A stretch of 64,000 bases of DNA from Caldicellulosiruptor changbaiensis (GTDB taxonomy: Bacteria; Bacillota; Thermoanaerobacteria; Caldicellulosiruptorales; Caldicellulosiruptoraceae): the NCBI RefSeq assembly GCF_003999255.1, contig NZ_CP034791.1, forward strand, positions 2,520,501 through 2,584,500, given 5' to 3'. A program made the position numbers and the translations under genes. Within the stretch, counting starts at the first letter, position 1. Each line of letters opens with the position of its first letter. Below are positions 8,391 through 16,719 of this stretch, one piece after another. The notes beneath the pieces are model-generated. The model saw only the letters and a list, made by a program, of their open reading frames with translations, did not search any database and was not told where the DNA came from.

Positions 8391-9398
8391 TTACATTATC
8401 ATAAAACCAAATTTCAAAGGGTCATCTTTCTCAATAACTAATTGATTAAATCCTGTAATATAAGCTTTAGCTGTTACTTCTGGTACAATAGCCGTAAAAT
8501 CTCCCACTTTTGTCTCTTTAACAACTTGTCCTTTAAAGACTGTACCGATTATACTTTCATAGTAAAATGGAGTATTTGCTCTCAAAAGACCTTTTGCATA
8601 AAGTTCTGCCATCTTTGCACAAGTACCTGTTCCACAAGGGGACCTGTCAACTTGTCCTTTGCCAAAAACTACAACATTTCTCAATGTAGCACTTTCGCTT
8701 GTTGGTGGTCCGTAAAATTCAACCAAATCTACTCCAGATATATTTGGCATAAGCGGATGAACAACTTTAATCTTTTCATTGAGAGCATATTTTATTCTCA
8801 TCCCAAGTTTTATTATCTTTTCTAACTCTTGTGGTACTATTTTTAAATTTAATTTTGAAGCGTCAACAAGAGCAAAGAAATTCCCTCCATAGGCTATATC
8901 CACATTTAGCTCTCCAATTTCTGGAATGTCAAGAGTAACACCTGATTGATATAAAAACGAGGGTACATTTCTCACCGTAACAAACTCTATTTCACCGTCT
9001 TTGATAGATGCCCTTGTAATTACAAGACCCGCAGGTGTTTCAACTATTATTTCTGTTTCATTACTTTCTGCTTTTACAACCCCCATCTTTATGGCAACAG
9101 TCACAGCACCTATTGTTCCATGAACACACATGTTTAAATATCCACCACTATCCATGTATATAAGCCCAATATCTGCTTCAGATAACGTGGGCTGTGTCAC
9201 AACTACCGCAAACATATCTTTGTGTCCCCGAGGCTCATTTACTAAAGTTTGCCTTATAAAATCCATATGAGCTCTCATATATTCCTTTTTTTCAAACATT
9301 GTCATACCTGGGATTCTACCAACACCGCTTAGCACAACCCGTGCAGGCTCACCCACCACATGGGTGTCAACAACGTATAATATCCTTTCAAATTCCAT
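8391..9398 (-). CDS. prdF: Proline racemase / hydroxyproline epimerase family (PrdF-like)
   Basis: A 335-residue protein. Both catalytic cysteines of the two-base racemases are present: Cys91 in NMCVHGTIGA and Cys255 in DRSPCGTGTC. The first motif has Val where the family usually has Gly (MCGH). Two cysteines argue for racemase/epimerase activity rather than the 3-hydroxyproline dehydratase variant. It would convert L- to D-proline (or a relative) for the reductase encoded upstream. It is the last gene of the prd operon and is followed by the hairpin at 8247-8281. Ribosome site GGTGATG. Confidence 0.85.
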   Translation of the reverse strand: MEFERILYVVDTHVVGEPARVVLSGVGRIPGMTMFEKKEYMRAHMDFIRQTLVNEPRGHKDMFAVVVTQPTLSEADIGLIYMDSGGYLNMCVHGTIGAVTVAIKMGVVKAESNETEIIVETPAGLVITRASIKDGEIEFVTVRNVPSFLYQSGVTLDIPEIGELNVDIAYGGNFFALVDASKLNLKIVPQELEKIIKLGMRIKYALNEKIKVVHPLMPNISGVDLVEFYGPPTSESATLRNVVVFGKGQVDRSPCGTGTCAKMAELYAKGLLRANTPFYYESIIGTVFKGQVVKETKVGDFTAIVPEVTAKAYITGFNQLVIEKDDPLKFGFMIM

Positions 9399-9443
9399 TT
9401 AACATCACCAGCAGTTAAACTTGTCTCAAAAGGCTTAATAATT

Positions 9444-10172
9444 TTATATCCTCGCCCTGTATTCATATGGAAGCTCTATAACCTCACCAAACCTGTTTAT
9501 TGACTTTAGTGCAAGCAATGCATCTTTTAAAATTGCCTTTTGCATATTGACATTATTAGGTTCACCAGCATTGGCGCCAATCGGGACTTTTGGTGCAACA
9601 ATTCGAGGCGCTCCTTGGTGTTTTGCAACAGGTGGCAAAGCTGCTATAATCACTGTCGGAATCCCTTCCCTTTCAATCGCTCTTTGGACAATTACTGCTG
9701 ACCTATGGCAAGTTCCACACCCTGCTGTCAAAACAGCTGCGTCTACTCCTGTTTCTTTTAATAGCCTTGCAATAGCAGGTCCTGTTTCTTCTGTAAACTT
9801 TTGTGTATTTCCTCCTCCACCCATAAAACCAATGTGGATTTTCGCAACACCTCTTATAAACCCTTCTTGTGCTAGTTCTCTTAACCTGTCAATTGGAAAC
9901 ATACAATTGATGTCTTTGTTTACGTCAGTGTTGTCATACCCCCCATGTGTCACCATCAACTCAGAGGAGGGCGTATCACCTGGAATCTCTCTGTAACTAA
10001 AATCCCCTGCTAAATTGAAAGGCTTTTGAGATTTCAGATGAACACCTGCAGCTGTGACCAGTGCAACAACACAGTCTTTTAAATCTTTAGTAAGCGGTGT
10101 AAATACAGGTTCTGGTACAACTGGAACATAAACTTCTGAGCGAATTCCTTCTATTACCCAGTTTGTTACCAT
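9444..10172 (-). CDS. prdB: D-proline reductase PrdB-like subunit with Cys in place of selenocysteine
   Basis: A 242-residue protein of the GrdB/PrdB family. In the studied proline and glycine reductases the active-site loop reads Sec-Gly-Thr-Cys. Here it is AGCGTCHRSA with an ordinary TGT codon at Cys152, so no UGA readthrough is needed. Other marks are GFMGGGGNTQKFTEETGPAIARLL and REGIPTVIIAALPPVA. With the pyruvoyl-bearing PrdA subunit it would reductively cleave D-proline to 5-aminovalerate. It starts with ATG behind AAGGGGGAG. Substrate identity is inferred from operon context; a related cyclic or amino acid is possible. Confidence 0.85.
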   Translation of the reverse strand: MVTNWVIEGIRSEVYVPVVPEPVFTPLTKDLKDCVVALVTAAGVHLKSQKPFNLAGDFSYREIPGDTPSSELMVTHGGYDNTDVNKDINCMFPIDRLRELAQEGFIRGVAKIHIGFMGGGGNTQKFTEETGPAIARLLKETGVDAAVLTAGCGTCHRSAVIVQRAIEREGIPTVIIAALPPVAKHQGAPRIVAPKVPIGANAGEPNNVNMQKAILKDALLALKSINRFGEVIELPYEYRARI

Positions 10173-10196
10173 CTTGGACTCCCCCTTTTTGGTTTT

Positions 10197-10412
10197 TTAC
10201 TGTTTATTTACCATTACATAACTCATATAAAGCTCAACCTCATCTCCTGTTTGAGGATATTTCTCTGTTATCAGCATTCTAAGTGGAATGCGCATCATTC
10301 CTAATCTACTGTCAAACTGAATGACAACATCTCCTTCACTAAGATCAACAATTTTGCCTTTTATAAGGTTTATAGGCAAGCTATATACATCAATCTCTCT
10401 CATCCTACTCAC
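10197..10412 (-). CDS. Small protein of proline-reductase clusters (CBO2463/CBO2479-type)
   Basis: A 71-residue protein between prdA and prdB. Its first codon GTG overlaps the prdA TGA; an internal ATG three codons on is also possible. It is predicted to be all-beta, with alternating hydrophobic strands and no membrane segment or Cys. I recall a small protein of this kind in clostridial prd operons, sometimes labelled with the CBO2463/CBO2479 domain. Its role is not known to me. Tight coupling with prdA and prdB suggests an assembly or structural role in the reductase complex. Confidence 0.7.
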   Translation of the reverse strand: MSRMREIDVYSLPINLIKGKIVDLSEGDVVIQFDSRLGMMRIPLRMLITEKYPQTGDEVELYMSYVMVNKQ

Positions 10413-12109
10413 ACCCTATCAACTAAGGATTGGTTTTTCTCAATAACTGCCGGGTCCCATTTGCTAAATGGTGGAAGTATCTTTCCTCCTGACATTTTGG
10501 TTTTAAGCATCGCCAGCGCTCTTCTTGCATCCTCAGGACAAAGAGTATTTTCTGCTAAAATTTCAGATTCAATCCCTTCTTCATTTTTATTAAGTTCAAC
10601 CATTGCATCCATATACTTGTTGCCTACAATTAGTGAGCCCTGCACACCTGCAAAAGTGACTCCCACAACAGGGATACCTCGTTTTCCTATCTGCTCAATG
10701 TGCCATGCAAAATCTATGTGATTGTTGCCAAAACCTTCTGTTGTGACAATTGCCCCCTCCACTCCCATCGCTTCTATAAGCATTCCTAAACGTTCTGAGA
10801 CATACAGTTTTTCTTGATTTGCCTGTGGACTGCCAACAAACACAACACCTACAAGGTTCAAATCATTATCAGCTCTCAAAAGCTCAACCAAAGGTTCTCT
10901 TATGTAATGTCTTGTGGTCTCTTTTGTAGCTGGTCCGACACATGTCAAGGCATGTATAGCGCCGTCTAAAACCTCATTTGAAGAAAGGACAACTGGAACA
11001 TTTCCTAAGTCAACATTGCATCTTCCACCTAAAACACCACACGGCTCATTTGGAAGTATAATGTTGTCATGCATAGCACCCTGGCCCATTATCTCTTTGA
11101 CTATAACTACTCGCGGTCTTCCCTTTTTGTCAACCTCAACAAGTTCTTTTATTGAACTTGCCTCAGAGGCACTTTTTGTCTTGAGAACTTCTCTAATTTG
11201 TTGAATGAATACATCACACACCTTGTGCGCTGCATATGGTCCTCTTCTTTCCATACCTGTTCTTCTTTCAATAACAACATCTACTCTAATAATGATATCA
11301 TCCTCATCGGGGCAGCCTGGTCTTCCAAACTTTATCTTTTGGCTCAAAATCCCTTCACATGAACCAAATTCATGAATCTGAACACCATCTTCATCAACTC
11401 CTGTGAGGATTACAACCACACCTTTAAGTATGTTTGTAATGCCTTCTCCAATTTTACCTTCAACCTTTGTGGCAATTGGAATTACATCTAAAATGGTATT
11501 TGTGAAGATATCCCTCTTGTCAGGCTCAATAACATCTATACTTACTTTTTTTACAATAGGGTCAATACTGGAAATCTCATTTACTATGTCTTTTTTCAAC
11601 ATCAATACTCCATCTTGAATTGAGATTCTGTCAGCCCACTGTACTTTTTTAATCTCATATTCCCTCAATGTTAAAACTCTCTTAATTTTCTCTTTTTCTT
11701 CAACCTGATGTTGCTGCGGGAAAAACTGCAGCAGTGAAGTAGGTATTTCAAACGTAATGTTCTTACCCTCACCAATACTTACTCTTATTGGAGAATTGTG
11801 TTCACTTGTATTAAATGCTGATACAATATTTTGTTTTTCAACTTTACAAGCGGATGACAGCTCCTCTTCTATCAAATCAGGAGTGACTGGAGTTAGCGGC
11901 TGAAGAGTTTTTTTGAGTCTCTTCCCCAAAACTTCTTTTATTTTTAATACATTTGAAGGAAGTTGCAAAAATCCACCTGATTGAAGTTCAGGTAAAATCT
12001 CTGGCTCTTCTAAATTTTCAGGTCCGATAATAGTTCCAGCCTCGGTAAGGCAGCATACAACTGCTGGTTCTTCAAAATACCTTTCAATATTTTCATGTGA
12101 GATTGCCAT
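10409..12109 (-). CDS. prdA: D-proline reductase proprotein PrdA (pyruvoyl subunit precursor)
   Basis: A 566-residue protein from ATG 12109, behind AAAGGGGGTG. The frame also opens at 12133 with no ribosome site of its own. The C-terminal third matches the PrdA/GrdE proprotein. Around residue 390 the motif HALTCVGPATKET contains the Cys where self-cleavage is expected to create the pyruvoyl group, giving a larger and a smaller subunit. VVFVGSPQANQEK and EGFGNNHIDFAWHIEQIG follow. An N-terminal RnfC/PrdC-like barrel segment may be present at about 50-160. Upstream is prdC, downstream prdB. The cleavage site is inferred by motif position only. Confidence 0.88.
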   Translation of the reverse strand: MAISHENIERYFEEPAVVCCLTEAGTIIGPENLEEPEILPELQSGGFLQLPSNVLKIKEVLGKRLKKTLQPLTPVTPDLIEEELSSACKVEKQNIVSAFNTSEHNSPIRVSIGEGKNITFEIPTSLLQFFPQQHQVEEKEKIKRVLTLREYEIKKVQWADRISIQDGVLMLKKDIVNEISSIDPIVKKVSIDVIEPDKRDIFTNTILDVIPIATKVEGKIGEGITNILKGVVVILTGVDEDGVQIHEFGSCEGILSQKIKFGRPGCPDEDDIIIRVDVVIERRTGMERRGPYAAHKVCDVFIQQIREVLKTKSASEASSIKELVEVDKKGRPRVVIVKEIMGQGAMHDNIILPNEPCGVLGGRCNVDLGNVPVVLSSNEVLDGAIHALTCVGPATKETTRHYIREPLVELLRADNDLNLVGVVFVGSPQANQEKLYVSERLGMLIEAMGVEGAIVTTEGFGNNHIDFAWHIEQIGKRGIPVVGVTFAGVQGSLIVGNKYMDAMVELNKNEEGIESEILAENTLCPEDARRALAMLKTKMSGGKILPPFSKWDPAVIEKNQSLVDRV

Positions 12110-12163
12110 TTTGCGCACCCCCTTTTTCAGCACAATTTTTTTTAGCGTTAAAAGAAGTAAACC

Positions 12164-13462
12164 TCATACCTCTATCCTTCGCAAAAGTGGATAGCCTAAG
12201 GTTTCAAGTACGTGGTCAGTATGATGAATAACCTTCAAACCCATTTTTTCTGCTATTTCTACTACTGTATTTGTACAGTTGGTACATGTGCTAATAAGCA
12301 GACACTCAGCATTCAGCTTTTTAAGCCTTAAAACCTTTTCAGCCTGGCCAGGACAATTGCCAGGATTTTTGCAGCGTGGCTTACCATTGGCATATACAAG
12401 ATTTTTGCACTTTTCTATACCAACCAAACTTGCCCCCATTTTCTTTACAAGCTGCAAAAGCCTTGTCTCTTTTGCACCACATGCACAAACAAGTATGCCT
12501 ATTTTTGCTTTGAGCTTCTCTGAAATAGGAGGTGTGACAATTACCGCATTGGTTTTCTTTGTAATTGGAAACTCTTGATTTCCTTCTTCACCCATAAAAG
12601 GTCCACCCAGCAGTATTTCATCATATTCTGACAACAAATACCCTTTTATCTTACAAAGGTCTTTTACTGAAAGTCCTATAGGCACATCAAAAAGCGCCTT
12701 TACTACCTTCTTATCATTAAATACACCAGCAAGTGTGAGGTTCCTTTCAATAAGAGGTTTCCTCATCTCAACTGCTTCAGCAATCCGAGAGAGAGTTTCA
12801 ACATTTAGTACAATACAGTTTGCAGCCAAAGGGATCTCAGAAGGAGGCAATAAAACTCCACATATTTTAGCAACCAAAGCTCTTTCTTCCCCAGCTGGAT
12901 AAGTATCTTCTATTAGCTTTATTTCAATATTTTCCCTATCAATTACTTTCTCAATTGCTTCTATTGCCTTTTTGTTCATTTTTTTGATAGCAATAACTCC
13001 TTTTGAAGCTTGGAGATAACTCATCACATATATAAGACCGCGGTAAATAAGCTCCGGGTTATTCTCCATCTGGGTAATGTTGTGAACTAAAATAGGTTCA
13101 CACTCAACACCATTTGCAATTACAGTTCCGCCCTTTATTTTGTTCTTAAGCTTCAGATAAGTAGGATAACCCCCACCACCCATCCCCACAATCCCAGCTT
13201 TTTGGACAATGTCTATAAGGTTCTCTTTCTCGGTAATTTCAAGTGGTAAAAATTCCTTATCATCTACTGCATCGGTTAAAATCTCTATACAGTCTTCTGA
13301 AATACTTGTTACCTTCCCTGTTACACTTGAGTGAACATACACACCTTCTTCTTTTGGAATCGCAACTGTCTGCCCTCTTTTAACCTTTTGTCCAACTTCC
13401 ACAACAGGAATTGCATTCTTCCCATTGTACTGCTTTAAAGAGATGTTCACTTTAAAAGTCAT
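12164..13462 (-). CDS. prdC: PrdC-like electron-transfer protein (RnfC family)
   Basis: A 432-residue soluble protein. The N-terminal barrel-like region (EVGQKVKRGQTVAIP, VHSSVTGKVTSI) and the GIVGMGGGGYPTYLK nucleotide/flavin-site motif are those of RnfC-type proteins. The C-terminal 120 residues carry a Cys set (CACGAKE, CKNLVY, CKNPGNCPGQ, CTNCTN) likely to hold a redox or metal centre. Studied PrdC proteins can be selenoproteins; here all positions are plain Cys. The proposed role is electron delivery from NADH to the proline reductase. Ribosome site GGAAGGGA, and it is directly upstream of prdA. Confidence 0.8.
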   Translation of the reverse strand: MTFKVNISLKQYNGKNAIPVVEVGQKVKRGQTVAIPKEEGVYVHSSVTGKVTSISEDCIEILTDAVDDKEFLPLEITEKENLIDIVQKAGIVGMGGGGYPTYLKLKNKIKGGTVIANGVECEPILVHNITQMENNPELIYRGLIYVMSYLQASKGVIAIKKMNKKAIEAIEKVIDRENIEIKLIEDTYPAGEERALVAKICGVLLPPSEIPLAANCIVLNVETLSRIAEAVEMRKPLIERNLTLAGVFNDKKVVKALFDVPIGLSVKDLCKIKGYLLSEYDEILLGGPFMGEEGNQEFPITKKTNAVIVTPPISEKLKAKIGILVCACGAKETRLLQLVKKMGASLVGIEKCKNLVYANGKPRCKNPGNCPGQAEKVLRLKKLNAECLLISTCTNCTNTVVEIAEKMGLKVIHHTDHVLETLGYPLLRRIEV

Positions 13463-13493
13463 ATCAATCCCTTCCAGCTGGTAATTAAGATTT

Positions 13494-14687
13494 TTATGGC
13501 GTAATCCTTCCCCTAAACTTCATAACACCGTTTTGTATTTCAATCACAACTCCTGAGTGTTGTCCATTGTGTTTACTATCAATGGAAATTGTACCTGCGA
13601 TACTTTTATAATTAGTAGTCTTTTCAAGAGCCTCTCTTAACTTTTCTCTATCCGAAATTGTATTCGCCCTTTTAATAGCGTCAATTAAAAATTTTCCAGA
13701 AACATAGCCAAGAGCTGCTATGCTATTTGGTTCAACTTTATATCGTTCTTTGTACTTTTTAACAAAATCTTGCACTTCTTTATCGGGACTTTGAGAAGAG
13801 TAAAATGTTACAAAATATACATTGTTACAATATTCTCTACCTGCTGTTTCAACTGTCTTTGGGTCATCCAAAGCATCGCCACCGATTATAGGTACATTGA
13901 TCTTAAGTTCTCGCGCTTGCTTTATAATCAAACCTGCCTCATCATAATATACAGGCGTGATAATTGCTTGAGGCTTTTTAGCCTTGATCTTTGTGAGAAT
14001 GCTTCTGAAGTCTTGTTCGCCCTGAGAAAATGCCTCTTTCATAACAATCTTTCCACCTGCTTTGGTAAACGCTTCTTCAAACCCTTTGGTAACCTCTTTA
14101 CTATAGTCGTTCGAAGCATTGTACACAATAGCAACATTTTTGAGTTTGAGTGATGAAATAGTAAACTTAGAAATCAACGCGCCTTCTATTGAGGAGCTAA
14201 AACATATCCTGAAAACATATTTCTTTGTTTTGCCAGTTCTCTCATCAACTGTTACTGTCTCTGCAACAGCATTTCCTGTAATAAGTGGTACTTTGTACTT
14301 TTCGGCAGCCAACGATGCAGACTTTGCAGAACCTGAGGTGCTAAGTCCAACAATCGCTAATACTTTCTCTTTTGTTGCAAGCCTTGTTGCAATATTCAAA
14401 GCTTCTGCCTTGTCAAACTTGTTGTCAAACACTAAAAGCTCAATCTTTGCTCCATTTATTCCGCCTTTTTGATTAACCTCGTCTATTGCTAACCTCAACC
14501 CTTCTAAGTTTCTCTGACCATATTGAGCACCCGTTCCTGATAAAACATCATTCACCCCAATCTTTATAACCTTTTTACCAGTGGCTGAAAATCCAGATGT
14601 ATTACCAAAGCTCAACACAATGGCAATACAAATAGCAAAACATAGTACCAATAACCTCAAAAGTTTTTTACTTTTCATTCTCAACAT
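13494..14687 (-). CDS. Amino-acid ABC transporter substrate-binding protein (LivJ/LivK family), copy 2
   Basis: A 397-residue secreted binding protein with a signal peptide (residues 1-32: basic start, long hydrophobic core, SFGNTSGFSA cut region; no lipobox). It is a close paralogue of the protein at 5783-6958: shared LSG..AQYGQR, EALNIATRLATKE and DERTGKTK.YVFR. It starts at ATG 14687 behind GGAGGT. It lies in the prd operon without permease genes, so it probably feeds the LivHMGF system encoded in the neighbouring co-regulated operon, giving one transporter two receptors. Proline or another reductase substrate is a reasonable ligand guess. Confidence 0.87.
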   Translation of the reverse strand: MLRMKSKKLLRLLVLCFAICIAIVLSFGNTSGFSATGKKVIKIGVNDVLSGTGAQYGQRNLEGLRLAIDEVNQKGGINGAKIELLVFDNKFDKAEALNIATRLATKEKVLAIVGLSTSGSAKSASLAAEKYKVPLITGNAVAETVTVDERTGKTKKYVFRICFSSSIEGALISKFTISSLKLKNVAIVYNASNDYSKEVTKGFEEAFTKAGGKIVMKEAFSQGEQDFRSILTKIKAKKPQAIITPVYYDEAGLIIKQARELKINVPIIGGDALDDPKTVETAGREYCNNVYFVTFYSSQSPDKEVQDFVKKYKERYKVEPNSIAALGYVSGKFLIDAIKRANTISDREKLREALEKTTNYKSIAGTISIDSKHNGQHSGVVIEIQNGVMKFRGRITP

Positions 14688-14718
14688 AGAAACTATACCT
14701 CCTCATTTCCATACTTTT

Positions 14719-16071
14719 TTACAGTCCATTTTGCAAACAGTACTTTATTGCTTCTTCTAAGACATTCAAGCCATACTCTGCCTGCTCCTGTGTCATGACA
14801 AGTGGTGGCAAAAGCCTCAAAACATTGCTGTATATACCTGCGCTTATAAAAATCACTCCTCTTTGGTAGGAGAATTTTATAACCTCTTTTACAAACTCAG
14901 GGTAAGGCTGTTTTGAATTTCTGTCCTTTACAAATTCAATTCCCCACATTGCAGCAGTTCCACGAACATCTCCAATCACACTATACCTTTCAAACATCCT
15001 CTCCAGTTTTTCTTCTATAATTTTCCCTAATCTCTTAGCATTTGCTAAAAACTCTCCCCTTGCAAACTTTTCTATCACTACATTTGCCGCAACACAGGCT
15101 AAAGGACTTCCTGCATATGTCCCACCTACTCCTCCCTCATCAGGAGCATCCAAAATCTCTTTTCTGCCAACTACTGCACTGAGTGGTATACCATTTGCGA
15201 TGGACTTTGCAACTGTTATCAGGTCGGGCTCTAAACCAAAATACTCACTGGCAAAAGTATAACCAGTTCTGCCAAACCCTGTTTGAATCTCATCTACAAT
15301 GAACACAAAACCATTTTCTTTGCAAAGATTTTGAAGTTCCTGAAGATACCTCTTTGGTGGAACAATTATACCACCTTCTCCTTGAATTGGCTCAACAATA
15401 ACTGCTGCAATATCCTCCGGCGACACTTCGGTTGCTATGAACTTTTTTATTCTTTCAATGCACTCTAAATCACATTCAGGATACTTGTATGTATGATTGC
15501 ATCTGTAACAATAGGCATATGGAATCTTATAGACATCTGGTATAAATGGTCCAAAACCATGCTTGTATGGTTTTACTTTACTTGTAAGTGTGAGTGCAAA
15601 GTATGTTCTCCCATGAAAAGACCCTTCAGCAGACAATATAACTCTCTTTTTGGTATACTTTCTGCTAAGCTTAATAGCATTTTCAACCGCTTCAGCTCCG
15701 CTATTTGTTAGAAGCACCTTTTTTTCGTATTTTCCAGGTGCAATTGAAACAAGTTTTTGTGCAACATTTATATAAGGCTCATACATAGCAACATGAAAAC
15801 AAGGATGTATATATTTCCCAACTTGCTCTTTTATTGCTTCAACAACCTCATCATCACAATGACCTGCATTTTGCATCCCAATCCCACTTGCAAAATCTAA
15901 AAAAATGTTGCCATCCACATCTTTAATAAGTGCACCTTTTGCTTCTTCTACAAATATGGGAATAGCATTACTTATCCCTCTTGACACCAGCTCTTTTCTT
16001 TTTTGCAGGAGCAATTTTGATTTCTCACCCGGAACCTCAGTTTTTATTTCTGGAAGAACATTTTCAATCAT
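14719..16071 (-). CDS. Class III aminotransferase or amino-acid racemase (PLP, GabT/ornithine type)
   Basis: A 450-residue fold-type I PLP enzyme. The start is ATG 16071 (ribosome site AGGAGGA); the frame extends to 16137 without one. Marks: LTNSGAEAVENAIK, VDEIQTGFGRTG (the PLP-ring Asp) and the PLP Lys in TVAKSIANG. The Cys-rich insert AYCYRCNHTYKYPECDLEC recalls archaeal ornithine aminotransferase and broad-range racemase members of this family. As first gene of the prd operon it could make proline precursor from ornithine, turn over 5-aminovalerate, or racemise an amino acid. Sequence alone does not decide. Confidence 0.8.
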   Translation of the reverse strand: MIENVLPEIKTEVPGEKSKLLLQKRKELVSRGISNAIPIFVEEAKGALIKDVDGNIFLDFASGIGMQNAGHCDDEVVEAIKEQVGKYIHPCFHVAMYEPYINVAQKLVSIAPGKYEKKVLLTNSGAEAVENAIKLSRKYTKKRVILSAEGSFHGRTYFALTLTSKVKPYKHGFGPFIPDVYKIPYAYCYRCNHTYKYPECDLECIERIKKFIATEVSPEDIAAVIVEPIQGEGGIIVPPKRYLQELQNLCKENGFVFIVDEIQTGFGRTGYTFASEYFGLEPDLITVAKSIANGIPLSAVVGRKEILDAPDEGGVGGTYAGSPLACVAANVVIEKFARGEFLANAKRLGKIIEEKLERMFERYSVIGDVRGTAAMWGIEFVKDRNSKQPYPEFVKEVIKFSYQRGVIFISAGIYSNVLRLLPPLVMTQEQAEYGLNVLEEAIKYCLQNGL

Positions 16072-16299
16072 TTTTTGTCCTCCTTTAGTAGGATAGGCCT
16101 TTTTAATCTCTAGAAATTTCTCTTTTGCGTATATCATCCTCTTTTCAGCTATTATTTTTATTTTTTGATATCACCTCCTTTTTATAATGTTGTATCAACA
16201 CGCTTAAGATGATATAATATACGCTGCATCATTTTTAAGTGTTTTAATTGCAATTGAGTTATATTAAGAAATCTTGTAGGGTATGTATAAATTAAAAAA

Positions 16300-16333
16300 G
16301 GCAAAGATGCCTTTTTCGGTAGGCACCTTTGCC
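16300..16333 (-). terminator. Promoter-proximal hairpin/intrinsic terminator in the prd-operon leader
   Basis: Minus strand: GGCAAAGGTGCC pairs with GGCATCTTTGCC (one G-U) and is followed by TTTTTT. It begins about 20 bases after the predicted start of transcription. It matches the ald leader hairpin in sequence as well as shape, with the shared AAGGTGCCT..CG.AAA loop side. Confidence 0.7.
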
Positions 16334-16359
16334 TTCCGTTCCTTTTTCTTTTGATTTTT

Positions 16360-16387
16360 ATTATAGTTTTCTCGCTCTTAATGTCAA
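16360..16387 (-). promoter_or_regulatory. SigA-type promoter of the aminotransferase-prd operon
   Basis: Minus strand: TTGACA (16382-16387), 16-base spacer, TATAAT (16360-16365), both boxes perfect. No competing promoter is seen between it and the gene at 16071. Confidence 0.7.
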
Positions 16388-16439
16388 TATCAAACATATA
16401 TTCGCAGTAGCTATAAAATTAGACATTAAATAATACGGC

Positions 16440-16690
16440 TGCCTCACAACTTCCGCCTTTCCAAACAACTTTCGATTACTCTAAACCTCGTAAGAGCAAG
16501 TGACCCCCGTTGGTCTTGCGGCTTTATCTTCGCGTACTGCCCTAATTCCCATAGATCAAAACCTCATCTCACCTCATGAGATGTTTTCTATCTCTTAGGA
16601 GAGCTTCAATCTCCCCAGGAAGAACCTCCCTTTAGCGCATGTCTATGGAACTAAACGGTAATTGCATGGTTGTAATCCTGACTGTTAATG
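16440..16690. other. Relatively GC-rich, structured remnant, perhaps the tail of an IS200/IS605-type element
   Basis: This stretch is richer in GC than its surroundings and has several short inverted repeats, for example CATCTCACCTCATGAGATG. It has no intact ORF of note. On the minus strand it looks like the non-coding 3' end that follows tnpB genes. It stops close to the left end of the ISL3-type element. Identity is a guess. Confidence 0.25.
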
Positions 16691-16719
16691 ATAAAATAAA
16701 ATCGGCTCTATAATAAATA

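Noticed and set aside
9444-10172. In-frame UGA selenocysteine in prdB
   Set aside because: The active-site codon was read directly as TGT (Cys), and the frame is open without any UGA.
8247-16333. Leader hairpins as glycine or lysine riboswitches
   Set aside because: AGGCAAAGG recalls part of the glycine aptamer, but the leader is only about 60 bases and lacks the other conserved stems and sequences.
16182-16397. 71-codon minus-strand ORF upstream of the aminotransferase gene
   Set aside because: It spans the promoter and the terminator hairpin of the prd leader and has no ribosome site, so it is not a gene.
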